A DNA stretch of 64,000 nucleotides, from NCBI GenBank assembly GCA_021775475.1, contig JAJFHS010000017.1:62001-126000 (forward strand), in the 5' to 3' direction. Below, one piece after another: positions 43,639 through 54,100 of the stretch; the first letter of the stretch is position 1, and the number at the start of each line of letters is the position of its first letter. The notes below the pieces were generated by a model that had not been told where the DNA came from, did no database searches, and saw nothing but the letters and a program-made list of their open reading frames with translations. The position numbers and the translations under genes are program-made. Source of the DNA: Hyphomicrobiales bacterium (GTDB taxonomy: Bacteria; Pseudomonadota; Alphaproteobacteria; Rhizobiales; JAJFHR01).

Positions 43639-45584
43639 GAGTGAAGTTCCGATGGTTCAGCGCTTTCATTGGCGAGGACAAAATGCCCGTCCCCCATTTT
43701 TATATGCCGTAGCAAACTGCCATCTTCACCGGTCCTGAATTTTGCATCCCAATTGTTGGAATTTTTGGCACCACTCAACTCAGGGCTGGAAAAATCTAGC
43801 GGCCGGTTGAGGTCGGCATAAGGTACGGCGGTCAGCAGCTGTCTTGTATAGGGGTGAATGGGATTGTGAAACAGAGATTTGCGCGGCGCAATTTCGACAA
43901 TGCGACCTGAGCACATAACAGCAATCCGGTCGGCCACATAATCGACCACGGCCAGATTGTGGGAGATAAACAAAAAAGTCAGGCCCATGCCCGATTGCAG
44001 ATCTTTCAGCAAATTGAGAATTTGCGCCTGCACAGAAACATCCAGAGCCGAAACCGGTTCATCGCAAATGATCAGTTCCGGGTTAAGGGCAAGAGCGCGG
44101 GCAATACCAATGCGCTGACGTTGTCCGCCGGAAAAACTGTGCGGGTAGCGATTTAAAAATCGCGGGTCGAGACCAACGACGCGCATAAGTTCCTGTATCG
44201 CTTCCATCTGTTCGGCCAGCTTGCCGTGATTATGAATGATCAAAGGTTCGCGCAGGATGTCAGCAACCGTCATCCGCGGGCTTAACGAGCCAAACGGATC
44301 CTGGAATATCATTTGAATGCGCGGGCGAAACTTCTTCAGGTCATCTTCTTTAAGGTTGAGAATATCAGTTTTTTCAGAGCCGTTGTTGAATTCTATGACA
44401 CCTTCGTTAGGTGAAACAGCGCGCATTATGACTTTGCTCACCGTGGTTTTGCCACACCCGCTTTCACCGACAAGGCCTAAGCATTCACCGCGCTTGATAT
44501 CAAAACTGACGTTGTCAATAGCCACCAGTTCGCTCTTGTTTTTATTGCCTAAAAACCCGCCTTTGGAAGTTGTGAAAACCTTTTTCAGCCCCTGCACAGA
44601 CAACAGGACTTCGCCCTTGCTCTGTATGCGGGCCTCAAGTTGATCGCTTTGCAATGACATTACGCCCTTGTCGGGGCTTGCGGTGTCACCAGCCGCAGTC
44701 TCCTCAGCACTTATATCGCGCAAGGATACCAGACGCTCACCGGGCTTCATGTCAAAATGCGGTACCGCCTTGAGCAAGGCTTGCAAATAAGGATGCCCGG
44801 GCTGGTTGAATATGTGTTCCGCACTGCCGCTTTCAGTAATTTCGCCGTGGTAAATCACCACAACCTCATCAGCCATATTGGCAACCACGCCAAGGTCATG
44901 CGTGATGAGCAGTACAGCCATATTGAGATGCTGTTGCAGATCTTTCAGAAGTTTTAGAATTTGCGCCTGCACCGTTACATCAAGTGCGGTGGTCGGTTCA
45001 TCGGCAATCAGCAGGGCGGGGTGGCAAATTAAAGCCATGGCGATCATAGCGCGTTGGCGCAGGCCACCGGAAAGTTCAAACGGATAACTGTCGTACGCAC
45101 GTGCAGGATCCGGAAATCCCACCAGAGCAAGCATTTCTTCGGTTAATCTGCGTTGATCTTTACGGGCCACATCGCTGTGCAGAACCAGGGCTTCTTCTAC
45201 CTGGTTGCCGATAGTGTGCAGCGCCGACATCGACGTCATTGGTTCTTGAAATATCATCGAAATGCGCCCGCCTCTGAGACCGCGCATTTTACGACCGTCA
45301 GTGTTTAAAGCAGCTATATCAATAATTTCATCAGGCGCCCTGGGGTCACGAAAGAGAATTTCCCCCCCCGTGATCGAACCGGTTTTGGGCAATATTCCCA
45401 GAATTGACTGGGAGATAACAGATTTGCCCGAACCACTTTCACCAACCAGCGCAACAATTGAGCCGGGACGAACCCGAAAGCTCACCCCTTTGACAACTTC
45501 AAGCTGGCTGCCGTGCAGTTCAAAACAAACACGCAAATTCTCAACACGCAGTAAATCGCGCTCATCCATCAGCGCATCAGACAT
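43635..45584 (-). CDS. ABC importer double ATPase (OppD-OppF fusion, YejF-like)
   Basis: A 649-residue protein with two complete ATPase domains. Domain 1: Walker [12 protein letters not shown] (about 50), signature [15 protein letters not shown], Walker [15 protein letters not shown]. Domain 2: Walker [12 protein letters not shown] (about 375), signature [16 protein letters not shown], Walker [15 protein letters not shown]. The oligopeptide-binding C-terminal extension motif [11 protein letters not shown] follows. It drives the family-5 importer whose other three genes follow in the same direction. It is first in the four-gene operon, whose promoter is in the long gap to its right. Confidence 0.92.
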   Translation of the reverse strand: MSDALMDERDLLRVENLRVCFELHGSQLEVVKGVSFRVRPGSIVALVGESGSGKSVISQSILGILPKTGSITGGEILFRDPRAPDEIIDIAALNTDGRKMRGLRGGRISMIFQEPMTSMSALHTIGNQVEEALVLHSDVARKDQRRLTEEMLALVGFPDPARAYDSYPFELSGGLRQRAMIAMALICHPALLIADEPTTALDVTVQAQILKLLKDLQQHLNMAVLLITHDLGVVANMADEVVVIYHGEITESGSAEHIFNQPGHPYLQALLKAVPHFDMKPGERLVSLRDISAEETAAGDTASPDKGVMSLQSDQLEARIQSKGEVLLSVQGLKKVFTTSKGGFLGNKNKSELVAIDNVSFDIKRGECLGLVGESGCGKTTVSKVIMRAVSPNEGVIEFNNGSEKTDILNLKEDDLKKFRPRIQMIFQDPFGSLSPRMTVADILREPLIIHNHGKLAEQMEAIQELMRVVGLDPRFLNRYPHSFSGGQRQRIGIARALALNPELIICDEPVSALDVSVQAQILNLLKDLQSGMGLTFLFISHNLAVVDYVADRIAVMCSGRIVEIAPRKSLFHNPIHPYTRQLLTAVPYADLNRPLDFSSPELSGAKNSNNWDAKFRTGEDGSLLRHIKMGDGHFVLANESAEPSELHS

Positions 45585-46030
45585 ATTTTACAGACATATA
45601 AGGCAGACATCCCCTGAAAACACCGGCGTTCATTTAAGCGCAAGTGTTTCTATCCTCATTAACTTGGCCAAACCCGGTGCAAAAAATCAACAGGTTCCGT
45701 CCACTATTTACTATTCCCAAAGCCAGTTTACAAAATCCTGGCACCAATTAAAACACTTCAATCTCATAAGTGCTGGGTTGGCTACCTAAATTTCAGTGTT
45801 GACGTGACATTAATGTAACTAATTGACCAATTTTCCAAAAATTTACCAAACCACACCAAGCTTCACACCATTTTGCCAGGCTATGATATAAAGGTTATTG
45901 CGCTTGCATAATGTTAACACATTGTTAATAATTGGGCCGACGGTACGTGGTAGCGTTACCGGGAGTGGGCAGGTCCGCTGATTGAAAAAAATAATTGCTG
46001 TATAAATACAGTGATCGGGGAGTAGCAGAA
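45585..46030. promoter_or_regulatory. 446-base divergent region between ABC importer and secretion operon
   Basis: No credible gene is seen. It must hold promoters for the leftward importer operon and the rightward secretion operon. The right half is AT-rich and contains the TTAA-N7-TTAA box at 45914-45928. GGGGAG at 46017-46022 is the ribosome binding site of the TolC-like gene. Confidence 0.5.
45914..45928. promoter_or_regulatory. CtrA-type box TTAA-N7-TTAA upstream of the type I secretion operon
   Basis: The exact sequence TTAACACATTGTTAA matches the full CtrA response-regulator site TTAA-N7-TTAA of alphaproteobacteria. It lies about 103 bases before the TTG start of the secretion operon. 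A match of this length is expected by chance less than once per 446 bases, but AT-richness raises that chance. Confidence 0.55.
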
Positions 46031-47404
46031 TTGAAATTGCTTGAAGTATCAGCGGCTGCAGTCGTTATATTGCTGGCCACTCAGGCTCATGCCGTCTCCC
46101 TGCGTGATGCTGTGCGCAATGCTGTCCAGAATAATCCGGAAATCCAGGGCGTGATGGCCGCGCGCAGAGCTTCTGACTATCAATTGCGACAGGCCCAGGG
46201 GTCTTTGCTTCCCCGTGTTGATCTGACAGCTGATTTTGGTGCCCAGCGCATTGACAGGCCGTCGAGCCTGATCGGTTCCCAGAACCGCAACTGGCGCAAT
46301 CGCAAGCAGGCCAACGTGACCATCCGCCAAATTCTTTTCGATGGCTGGTACCGCGCCAATGACATTTATAAAAATGCAGCCCGCGTCGATGCAGGCGCAT
46401 TACGCGTTCTGGAAAGATCCGAAGCGTTGGGTTTGAGTGCGGTTGAGGCTTATATTGACGTCCGGCGATTAAATATTTTGCTGAAGATTTCTCAAGAAAA
46501 CGCCAATCGTCACGAAGCAATATTAAAACTTATCCGGTTGCGAAAAAAAGGCGGCAAGTCGCCTGCCAGTGAACTGGATCAAACGCTGGAACGTGTTGCC
46601 GGTGCCAGGGCTATCGTTGCGGAAATCAAACAGTCGTCATTGGAAGCCAACGCCAAATTCAAACGCGTTGTCGGCTTGAAACCCGGTCGGACCAGTCCGG
46701 TGAAGTTCCCCAGGGGACTGCCTCGCTCTGAGCGCCGGGCGGTGCAAAAAGGACTGACTCAAAATCCTGCCATCAAAGCGGCTGAAGCAGATATTGATGC
46801 GGCAAAGTTTGAGCGCGAACAAGTTACGAGCTCTTATTATCCTGAAGTTGCACTGGAAGGCAGTGCCACTTTTGGATCAGACGTATCAGGCATTCAGGGT
46901 AGAGACAACGATCTTACCGGGCGTGTGGTGATGTCGTGGAATGTTTTTGATGGCCTGATAACAACCAACAAACGGCGCGAGCTGTCAGAACGCTGGTACC
47001 AGGCTAAAGCTGTGCGCGATACGCAAAACCGTCAGGTGACAGAAGCCGTGGAGCGCTCCTGGGCGGCCTACACTATTGGCGCAAAACGAGTGGCCGAATT
47101 GCAGCGTCAGGTTGATTTGAACAAACGCGTTGTACGTACGTATCTCGAGGAATACAGGTTGTCCAAGCGCTCATTGCTGGATTTGCTGGATTCCGAAAGC
47201 TCCCTGTTCAACAGCCGGTTTCAGCTTTCCAGCATCCGGTCAGTGCATTTGTTTTCAGCCCACCAATTGCTGGCCAGCATGGGAATTTTACTTGATAGCC
47301 TGGGCGTATCCGCACCCAAAGAAGGATCAGCGCAACTGCGGGCCAAAACCCAGCGCAGTCTGGGCGTGTTCAATATCAATATTGAACCCTTGCGCAAACA
47401 ATAG
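46031..47404 (+). CDS. TolC-family outer-membrane factor of the type I secretion system
   Basis: A 457-residue TolC-like protein. A signal peptide (MKLLEVSAAAVVILLATQAHA, cleaved before VSLRDAV) precedes the two outer-membrane efflux repeats: VSLRDAVRNAVQNNPEIQG at the start, SWNVFDGLITTNKRRELSER in the second half. It forms the outer-membrane exit for the large secreted protein downstream. A TTG at 45995 opens the frame, but GGGGAG eight bases before the TTG at 46031 and the signal peptide fix that start. It is first of the secretion operon (38 bases before the ABC gene). Confidence 0.86.
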   Translation: MKLLEVSAAAVVILLATQAHAVSLRDAVRNAVQNNPEIQGVMAARRASDYQLRQAQGSLLPRVDLTADFGAQRIDRPSSLIGSQNRNWRNRKQANVTIRQILFDGWYRANDIYKNAARVDAGALRVLERSEALGLSAVEAYIDVRRLNILLKISQENANRHEAILKLIRLRKKGGKSPASELDQTLERVAGARAIVAEIKQSSLEANAKFKRVVGLKPGRTSPVKFPRGLPRSERRAVQKGLTQNPAIKAAEADIDAAKFEREQVTSSYYPEVALEGSATFGSDVSGIQGRDNDLTGRVVMSWNVFDGLITTNKRRELSERWYQAKAVRDTQNRQVTEAVERSWAAYTIGAKRVAELQRQVDLNKRVVRTYLEEYRLSKRSLLDLLDSESSLFNSRFQLSSIRSVHLFSAHQLLASMGILLDSLGVSAPKEGSAQLRAKTQRSLGVFNINIEPLRKQ

Positions 47405-47442
47405 CCGACACTCTCAGGTGGCGGGCTGGTTATAGGTAAGAA

Positions 47443-49695
47443 ATGGAGAAGTCAGAAAACGCAACCGGCCTCTCCGCTGAATCAGTTGGAATTTCTGATT
47501 TCAGCCTGGAAAAGCCTGTGGTATCGCCAGACACATTTATTGAAAACCCTGACGAAGATCCGTTGTTGGCCTGTCTGAAATACGTAGCCCTTCATTTCGG
47601 CAAACCCTTTTCGCGAATTTCTGTTTTAAGTGGCCTGCCCATTCGCCAAGGACGAATTTCTGTTGATCTTGTGCCACGAGCCGCTGCCAAACTGGGATTA
47701 AGCGCCCGTCTGGTTCGCCGCCGTATATCGCAGGTCCCGGCCATTGTTCAGCCCTTCATTGTTCTGTTTGAGAGCGGTGATGCATGCGTTGTTATTTCAA
47801 AATCGGCCGATAATAATGTCACCGTCATCTTTCCCTCTATATCGAACGACCGTCAGGTTTTGTCGAGCGATGCATTGCAGGAAGATTCGACCGGTTATGT
47901 ATTTTACGTCACTGTTGATGACCGCGAAGAAGTGGCGGCTGCACGCAAAACCGGCGGTGGTGAAAAAGACGGGCACTGGCTGTGGTCAGCTGTAGGTGAT
48001 TTCTGGCCCTCATGGATGCAGATCATTCTTGCCGCTCTGATTATTAATCTGCTCGGCCTGGCCTTGCCCCTGTTTGTTATGAATGTGTATGACCGGGTTA
48101 TTCCCAATCTGGCGATCCCGACCTTGTGGGCGCTGGCGGCCGGGGTGTCTTTAGCTGTCTTTTTCGACATTGCACTCAAGCAATTGCGCACAGTGGTGCT
48201 GGATTTAGCCGGGCGCCGGGTCGATATGCGCGTTGCGTCTTCGCTGTATGAACATGCCCTTGGCATTTCGATGGAAGAACGACCGGGCGCTGCTGGAGCC
48301 ATTGCCAATCAGATCCGCGAATTTGAAAGCGTGCGTGATTTTTTCACCTCTTCCAGTATTGTCGCTGCAACCGATCTTTTGTTTATCGGCGTGTTTATTT
48401 TTGTCCTCTGGTTGATTGTCGGGCCGCTGGCTTTTGTCCCACTTGCCGCCGTTCCAATTGTGCTGGCAGTGACCTTGTTGACCCAAATCCCACTCGCACG
48501 TTCGGTAAAACTTACCCAGATACAGGCCGCCCGTCGACATTCTATTCTGGTGGAGGGCCTTATCGGGGTTGAAGCGATAAAGACCATCGGCGGCGAAAGT
48601 GTTATGCAACGGCGCTGGGAAGATTCTGTTGCCGCCACTGCCCGGGCAAATTCATCGACAAAGTTCTGGGCGTCAATGGCTATGCATTTCACCGCCCTAG
48701 TGCAACAGGTGGTGAGTATTGCGATTATCGTGTGGGGAGTTTTTCTTGTCGCGGGAGGTGAAATAACCGTAGGCGCACTGATTGCGGCTAACATTCTCGC
48801 AGGACGCGCCTTGGCCCCGTTGGGTAGCATTGCCATGACGGTTGCACGCGCACAGAATTCCTTTGTCGCCATGGCCGGCATAACCGCTTTCATGAAGCTT
48901 AAAACAGAACACTCTCATGCAGTTGCTGGCGGGTTGACTGTGGAAAATGGTGAACTTGAATTCCGCAATGTATCCTTCACTTACCCGGATGAATCGGAAG
49001 CGGCACTGGATGGAATTTCCTTTAAAATTGCACCGGGTGAGCGCATCGGCATTATTGGCCGCGTCGGCTCAGGCAAAACCACACTTGGCAAACTTATTGC
49101 CAGATTGTACGCGCCAAGCAATGGGTCGATTTTGATTGATGGAACAGATGCGCGGCAATACGAAATTCCCGAACTCAGAGCCGGCGTTGGCTATGTGTCA
49201 CAGGAACCTGAACTGTTTGCCGGCAGCTTGCGCGACAATATCATTCTGGGCAAACCCTCAGCCAGCGAAGAGGAGATTGCGCAAGCGGTCAATATCTCAG
49301 GCGTAAAAGATTTTATTGCCAATCATCCGTTGGGTATGGGGATGATGATTGGCGAGCGCGGGCGCGGCCTGTCGGGTGGCCAGCGCCATGCGGTAACTCT
49401 GGCACGCATGCTCCTGCGGCAACCAAAAATCCTTTTTCTTGATGAGCCTTCAGGCTCCATGGATACGACAACCGAGGCAGCACTGGTCCGGCAGCTGGAC
49501 CAGTGGTCTAAAGGCGGTCGCACGTTGATTGTCTGCACCCATCGTGGATCTTTTATCAATCTGGTTGACCGGATTTTGGTTATCGAACGCGGTCGACTGG
49601 TGGTAGACGGGCCGCGTGATGTTGTTTTGAATGCCCTGAAAAACAAATCACTTGGTGCCCAGACTGGTTCAGGTGGCGGGGGGGTGGAACCTTAA
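47443..49695 (+). CDS. type I secretion ABC exporter (LapB/RtxB-like)
   Basis: A 750-residue exporter. The N-terminal 150 residues form a C39-peptidase-like but probably inactive domain (DPLLACLKYVALHFGKPFS), as in exporters of RTX adhesins. The membrane domain spans about 185-460. The ATPase has Walker A GRVGSGKTTLGK (about 540), signature LSGGQRHAVTLARML and Walker B ILFLDEPSGSMD. It recognises C-terminal secretion signals and moves the unfolded substrate through HlyD- and TolC-like partners. The HlyD gene starts at its stop codon. Confidence 0.92.
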   Translation: MEKSENATGLSAESVGISDFSLEKPVVSPDTFIENPDEDPLLACLKYVALHFGKPFSRISVLSGLPIRQGRISVDLVPRAAAKLGLSARLVRRRISQVPAIVQPFIVLFESGDACVVISKSADNNVTVIFPSISNDRQVLSSDALQEDSTGYVFYVTVDDREEVAAARKTGGGEKDGHWLWSAVGDFWPSWMQIILAALIINLLGLALPLFVMNVYDRVIPNLAIPTLWALAAGVSLAVFFDIALKQLRTVVLDLAGRRVDMRVASSLYEHALGISMEERPGAAGAIANQIREFESVRDFFTSSSIVAATDLLFIGVFIFVLWLIVGPLAFVPLAAVPIVLAVTLLTQIPLARSVKLTQIQAARRHSILVEGLIGVEAIKTIGGESVMQRRWEDSVAATARANSSTKFWASMAMHFTALVQQVVSIAIIVWGVFLVAGGEITVGALIAANILAGRALAPLGSIAMTVARAQNSFVAMAGITAFMKLKTEHSHAVAGGLTVENGELEFRNVSFTYPDESEAALDGISFKIAPGERIGIIGRVGSGKTTLGKLIARLYAPSNGSILIDGTDARQYEIPELRAGVGYVSQEPELFAGSLRDNIILGKPSASEEEIAQAVNISGVKDFIANHPLGMGMMIGERGRGLSGGQRHAVTLARMLLRQPKILFLDEPSGSMDTTTEAALVRQLDQWSKGGRTLIVCTHRGSFINLVDRILVIERGRLVVDGPRDVVLNALKNKSLGAQTGSGGGGVEP

Positions 49696-51011
49696 TGCGC
49701 CAGGATGAATTTGATTTTGCCAACGACATAAAAGCCGCCCACCTTGAGCGTGCGCCCAGTCTTGCATGGCTGACACTGGCCATCATCTTCGTCATAATTC
49801 TTGCTGGCCTCATTTGGGCGCAACTGGCCGTCCTCGATGAAGTTACGACCGGCTCGGGCCGCGTCATACCTTCGAGCCAAATGCAGGTTGTACAGACTCT
49901 GGAAGGCGGTATTGTTAGTGAAATCCTTATTCGCGAAGGCGACACGGTCGAAAAAAACCAGGTAATCATGCAAATTGATGATACCGGTTTTGCCTCGCGA
50001 CTGGGGGAGATCAAGCAACGCAGATGGGCGCGACAGGCAGAAGTGGCGCGGCTGGAAGCCGAGGCAACAGGTGCTGAAGAACTGACCCTGGATTCTGTCC
50101 TACTGAGCCAGGCTCCGCAATCCGTATTGTCGGAACAACAATCTTTTCGCGCCCGGCGGACCAAGCTGAACGATGAGATATCTGTGTTAAGGCAGCAACT
50201 TATTCAACGCCGCTCCGAACTTATTGAATTACGCGCCCGCGAGACCAAACTGACGGCGACGCAAAAGCCGTTGCAGCGCGAATTGGCCTTGACGACAAAT
50301 CTATATAAAAAGGGCGCCGTTCCAGAAGTCGAGCTGTTGCGGTTGCAGCGTCAGGCGATAGAGTTGGGCGGTGATGTCGAGATTATCCAGGCGTCTATCC
50401 CACGCATTGAATCGAGTATTCTCGAAGCCGAAAACCGGGTCAAAACGGCGCATGCCACTTTCCGTGCCCAGGCGCGTGAACGTCTTTCCATCGCCCGTTC
50501 TGAACTTGCCGTGGTAGAAGAATCAATCAAGGCTGCCACCGACAGAGTATTCAGAACATCTTTAAAAGCCCCGGTTCGCGGCATTGTTAACAAATTGAAC
50601 GTCACCACTATCGGGGCTGTGGTTCAGCCGGGAAAAGACGTTGTTGAAATTGTCCCGCTTGACGATACCTTGCTTATCGAAGCGCAAATTCGTCCACAGG
50701 ATGTAGCTTTTATCACCAAGGGCCAGTCAGCGAGTGTGAAACTTACCGCTTATGATTATTCGATATACGGTGCGCTTAAAGGTAAGGTTGAGCGCATCAG
50801 CGCCAATACGATAACAGATGAGCGCTCCGAAACCTTTTATCGCGTTATCATTCGCACAAAAAACAGCACTTTGGAAAAAGGTGGCAAAAAACTGCCGATA
50901 ATACCAGGTATGGTGGCCTCCGTAGACATCTTGACGGGGAACAAAACCGTCCTTGATTATTTGCTAAAACCGGTAAAACGGGTGCGCAATGAGGCTTTTC
51001 GCGAGCGCTAG
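49695..51011 (+). CDS. HlyD-family membrane fusion protein of the type I secretion system
   Basis: A 438-residue LapC/HlyD-like adaptor. One N-terminal membrane helix (LAWLTLAIIFVIILAGLIWA, about 23-42), then a lipoyl half (VVQTLEGGIVSEILIREGDTV), a long coiled coil (about 100-290), and the second lipoyl and beta-barrel halves (RTSLKAPVRGIVNKLNVTTIGAVVQPGKDV). It links the exporter to the TolC-like pore. The gap of 172 bases to the adhesin gene is AT-rich and could hold an extra promoter. Confidence 0.92.
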   Translation: MRQDEFDFANDIKAAHLERAPSLAWLTLAIIFVIILAGLIWAQLAVLDEVTTGSGRVIPSSQMQVVQTLEGGIVSEILIREGDTVEKNQVIMQIDDTGFASRLGEIKQRRWARQAEVARLEAEATGAEELTLDSVLLSQAPQSVLSEQQSFRARRTKLNDEISVLRQQLIQRRSELIELRARETKLTATQKPLQRELALTTNLYKKGAVPEVELLRLQRQAIELGGDVEIIQASIPRIESSILEAENRVKTAHATFRAQARERLSIARSELAVVEESIKAATDRVFRTSLKAPVRGIVNKLNVTTIGAVVQPGKDVVEIVPLDDTLLIEAQIRPQDVAFITKGQSASVKLTAYDYSIYGALKGKVERISANTITDERSETFYRVIIRTKNSTLEKGGKKLPIIPGMVASVDILTGNKTVLDYLLKPVKRVRNEAFRER

Positions 51012-51183
51012 AACCAACACATGTTTTGATTTTTTTTGAAACAGCTTCAGTCCTGATCAAAATGCGATTAAGCAAACCATCCCAAAATACGTATTTTCCT
51101 GTTTCTGCTCTTTATAAAAAATTTAAAATAGTGTAAACTTTTCAAAAATTTAGTTCTAGATCAATTCCGATAAGGATTTAGAG

Positions 51184-54100
51184 TTGGCAAAAATAATTGA
51201 TGGGGGCGGAGCGTTTGGTTCGGTCCCGCCTCTAACAATAAATGCAGGCGGCGAGAGGGTTGAGATACCTGATGCCGCGCTGTTGTTTAATGCTGATTTC
51301 TCTCGTTCGGGCAATGATCTTGTGCTTGTCGGTGCGGATGGCAAGACAATCATCATTATCGATTATTTTGCCACAGGTGAAGGGGCCGATCTTGTCTCGC
51401 CGCAAGGGGCTGTTTTGTCTGCCGATGTGGTTGCCGCATTGGCGGGGCCTTTGGCTCCGGGGCAATACGCCCAGGTCGGTGTGCCAGAAGGCGGTGTGCC
51501 CATTGGTCAGGTGGAAAGTCTCTCCGGCACCGCCACGGCTACCCGTGTTGACGGCACGGTAGTAGAGCTAAAAATTGGTTCCAAAGTTTTCAAGGGCGAC
51601 GTTGTTCAGACCGGCGATGACTCATCTCTGGGCGTCACGTTTCTGGATGAATCAGTATTCTCCCTTTCCGACAATGCCCGCATGATTTTGAACGAGTTGG
51701 TCTATGATCCCGGCGGCTCATCCAACTCGATGCTGATAAATCTGGTGCAGGGCGGATTTGTTTTTGTCGCCGGCCAGATTGCGCCAACCGGCGATATGAA
51801 GGTCCAGACACCTGTGGCCACCATGGGTATTCGCGGCACGTCGCCGACGACCTTTATCGCGGCAGATGGCACTGTGTCATTTTCCATTATCCCCGATCCC
51901 GGCCCTGATGGCAAAATCGGTAAATATGTTCTTTTTGACAATACCACCGGCGCGATTATCGGCAACGTCACCGACACCGGAACAAAGCTGGTTCTGACCA
52001 GCGCTGGTGGACAGGTTTTGGAACTCGCCAAAACCACAGCTGATTTTGCCCAGGACCAGCAAAGTCAGGCTGAAGTTTACTCAGCTTTCAACACCCTGCA
52101 ATCGCGTAAGGACAGTGGCCAGCCCGCCGTACAACCAGACAGCTCACAAACCGATGGCGCTGAAGGTGATCCGGCCGAAGGCGACCCGGCAGAGGGTGAT
52201 CCGGCCGAAGGCGATCCAGCAGAGGGTGATCCGGCCGAAGGCGACCCGGCAGAGGGTGATCCGGCCGAAGGCGATCCGGCAGCAGGCGATCCAGCAGCAG
52301 GGGATCCTGCCACAGGAGATTCCGCCGATGGCAATACGGGGACAGAGCCAACTGATGGTGAGGCACCCGCCAGCGATGGCTCTTCAGGCGATACCACCTC
52401 AACAACTTCCACTGATACTGCTGGCAGTCTTGATGGTGATACGTCAAGCTCAGCCGAAGCAGCGCCACCGCCACCGCCACCGCCACCGCCTCCACCACCA
52501 CCGCCGCCACCACCGTCGCCGCCGCCTCCACCTCCACCTCCACCTCCACCTCCACCTCCACCGCCTCCCGTTGTCAATGAGGCCCCTGTTGCCGGTGCGG
52601 TGACGCTTGCCGCTTTTGAAGACGGTGCCGACGTAACGCAAAATTTTTCTGCGACTGATACAGATGGCACAGTGGTGAGTTTTGATATTGTAAACCAGCC
52701 TGTTGGTGGCGGGGTGGAGAACAACAATGATGGTACGTTTACCTACACTCCAAGTGCCGCTTTGCAGCCCCTTGCTGCCGGAGTTGTTCAACAGCTGGTG
52801 TTCACCTTCACCGCAACCGATGATGACGGTGCGGTTTCTGCCGCCGGCAACGCAACAATTACCGTTACCGGCGTCAATGATATCCCGATAGCTAATGATG
52901 ATGACGTTGATGCATTTGAAAATGCTATCCTCAATGGCGATGTGTTTGCCGCCAACGGCAACGGTATTGATCGAGACATCGATATCACCGATACGTTTGA
53001 CGTCACTCTGGTTGAGGGTGGAGCGAATGTTGGTAGCCAGATAGCGCTCGGCTCAGGTGCGCTGCTGACGCTCAATGCCGATGGTACGTTTGCCTATGAT
53101 CCCAACGGCCAGTTTAATTTCCTTGCCCCCAATCAAACTGACACCGACAGCTTCACCTACACCATTGAGGACAGCCAGGGCGCCGCATCTACTGCAACGG
53201 TAACCGTGACAGTTACCGGGGTGAATATCCCGCCGGTGCTTGATCTTGATGGCGATGATTCTGTTACAGCCGGTACGGGCTTTGCTGCAACCTTCACTGA
53301 AGGTGGCGCCTCCGTGGCTATCGCTGATATAGACACAAGTATCACTGATGTTGACAGCGCCAACATCCAGAGCGCGACGGTTGTGGTGACCAATGTTCAG
53401 GATGGTGCAGCTGAAACCCTGACGGTGACCAATGCCTTGGGTCTTTCAATCAACGGCAATGGCACCAGTTCGATAAGCATCGTCGGGGCTGCAACGCTGG
53501 CAACCTATGAAACGGTGATTGAAAGCATCCAGTATAACAACGGCTCGCAAAACCCGACCGTGGGCAATCGCACGATCAATGTTGTGGTTAATGATGGCGG
53601 CTCCAATTCCAATACGGCTGTTAGCACGATCACTGTTGTCGCCACCAATGATGCGCCTGTTGTGGATCTTGATGCTAATGATTCCGCAGCGGTGGGCAGG
53701 GGATTTGCCGCGACTTTCAGCGAAGGCGGCGGTTCGGTTGCCATTTCCGATGTCGATACGCTGATTACCGATGTTGATGATACCAATATCGAGAGCGCGA
53801 CAATCACGCTGACCAATGCCTCTGACGGTATTGCTGAAAGCCTGACGGTGGGCAATGCTTCGGGCCTTACAGTTGTCGGTAATGGCACTGGCACGGTGAC
53901 CCTCACGGGTTCGGCAAGCCTTGCCGTCTATCAATCTGTAATCGAAAGCATCGAATATAACAACACCTCGCTAAACCCGACTGCGGGTAACCGCCTCATC
54001 GATGTGATAGTCAATGACGGCGATGCCAATTCCGACACGGCGACAAGCACAATTAACGTGGTTCCGGTCAATAGTGCTCCCGTACTTGATCTTGATTCCA

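Noticed and set aside
45980-46010. TTGAAA...TATAAA as a promoter of the secretion operon
   Set aside because: The spacing of about 13 bases is too short for a sigma-70 promoter, and the region is simply AT-rich.
52077-52727. Minus-strand open frame with long Gly runs opposite the Pro tract
   Set aside because: It is the mirror of the AEGDP and proline repeats; composition is forced by the coding strand and there is no ribosome binding site.
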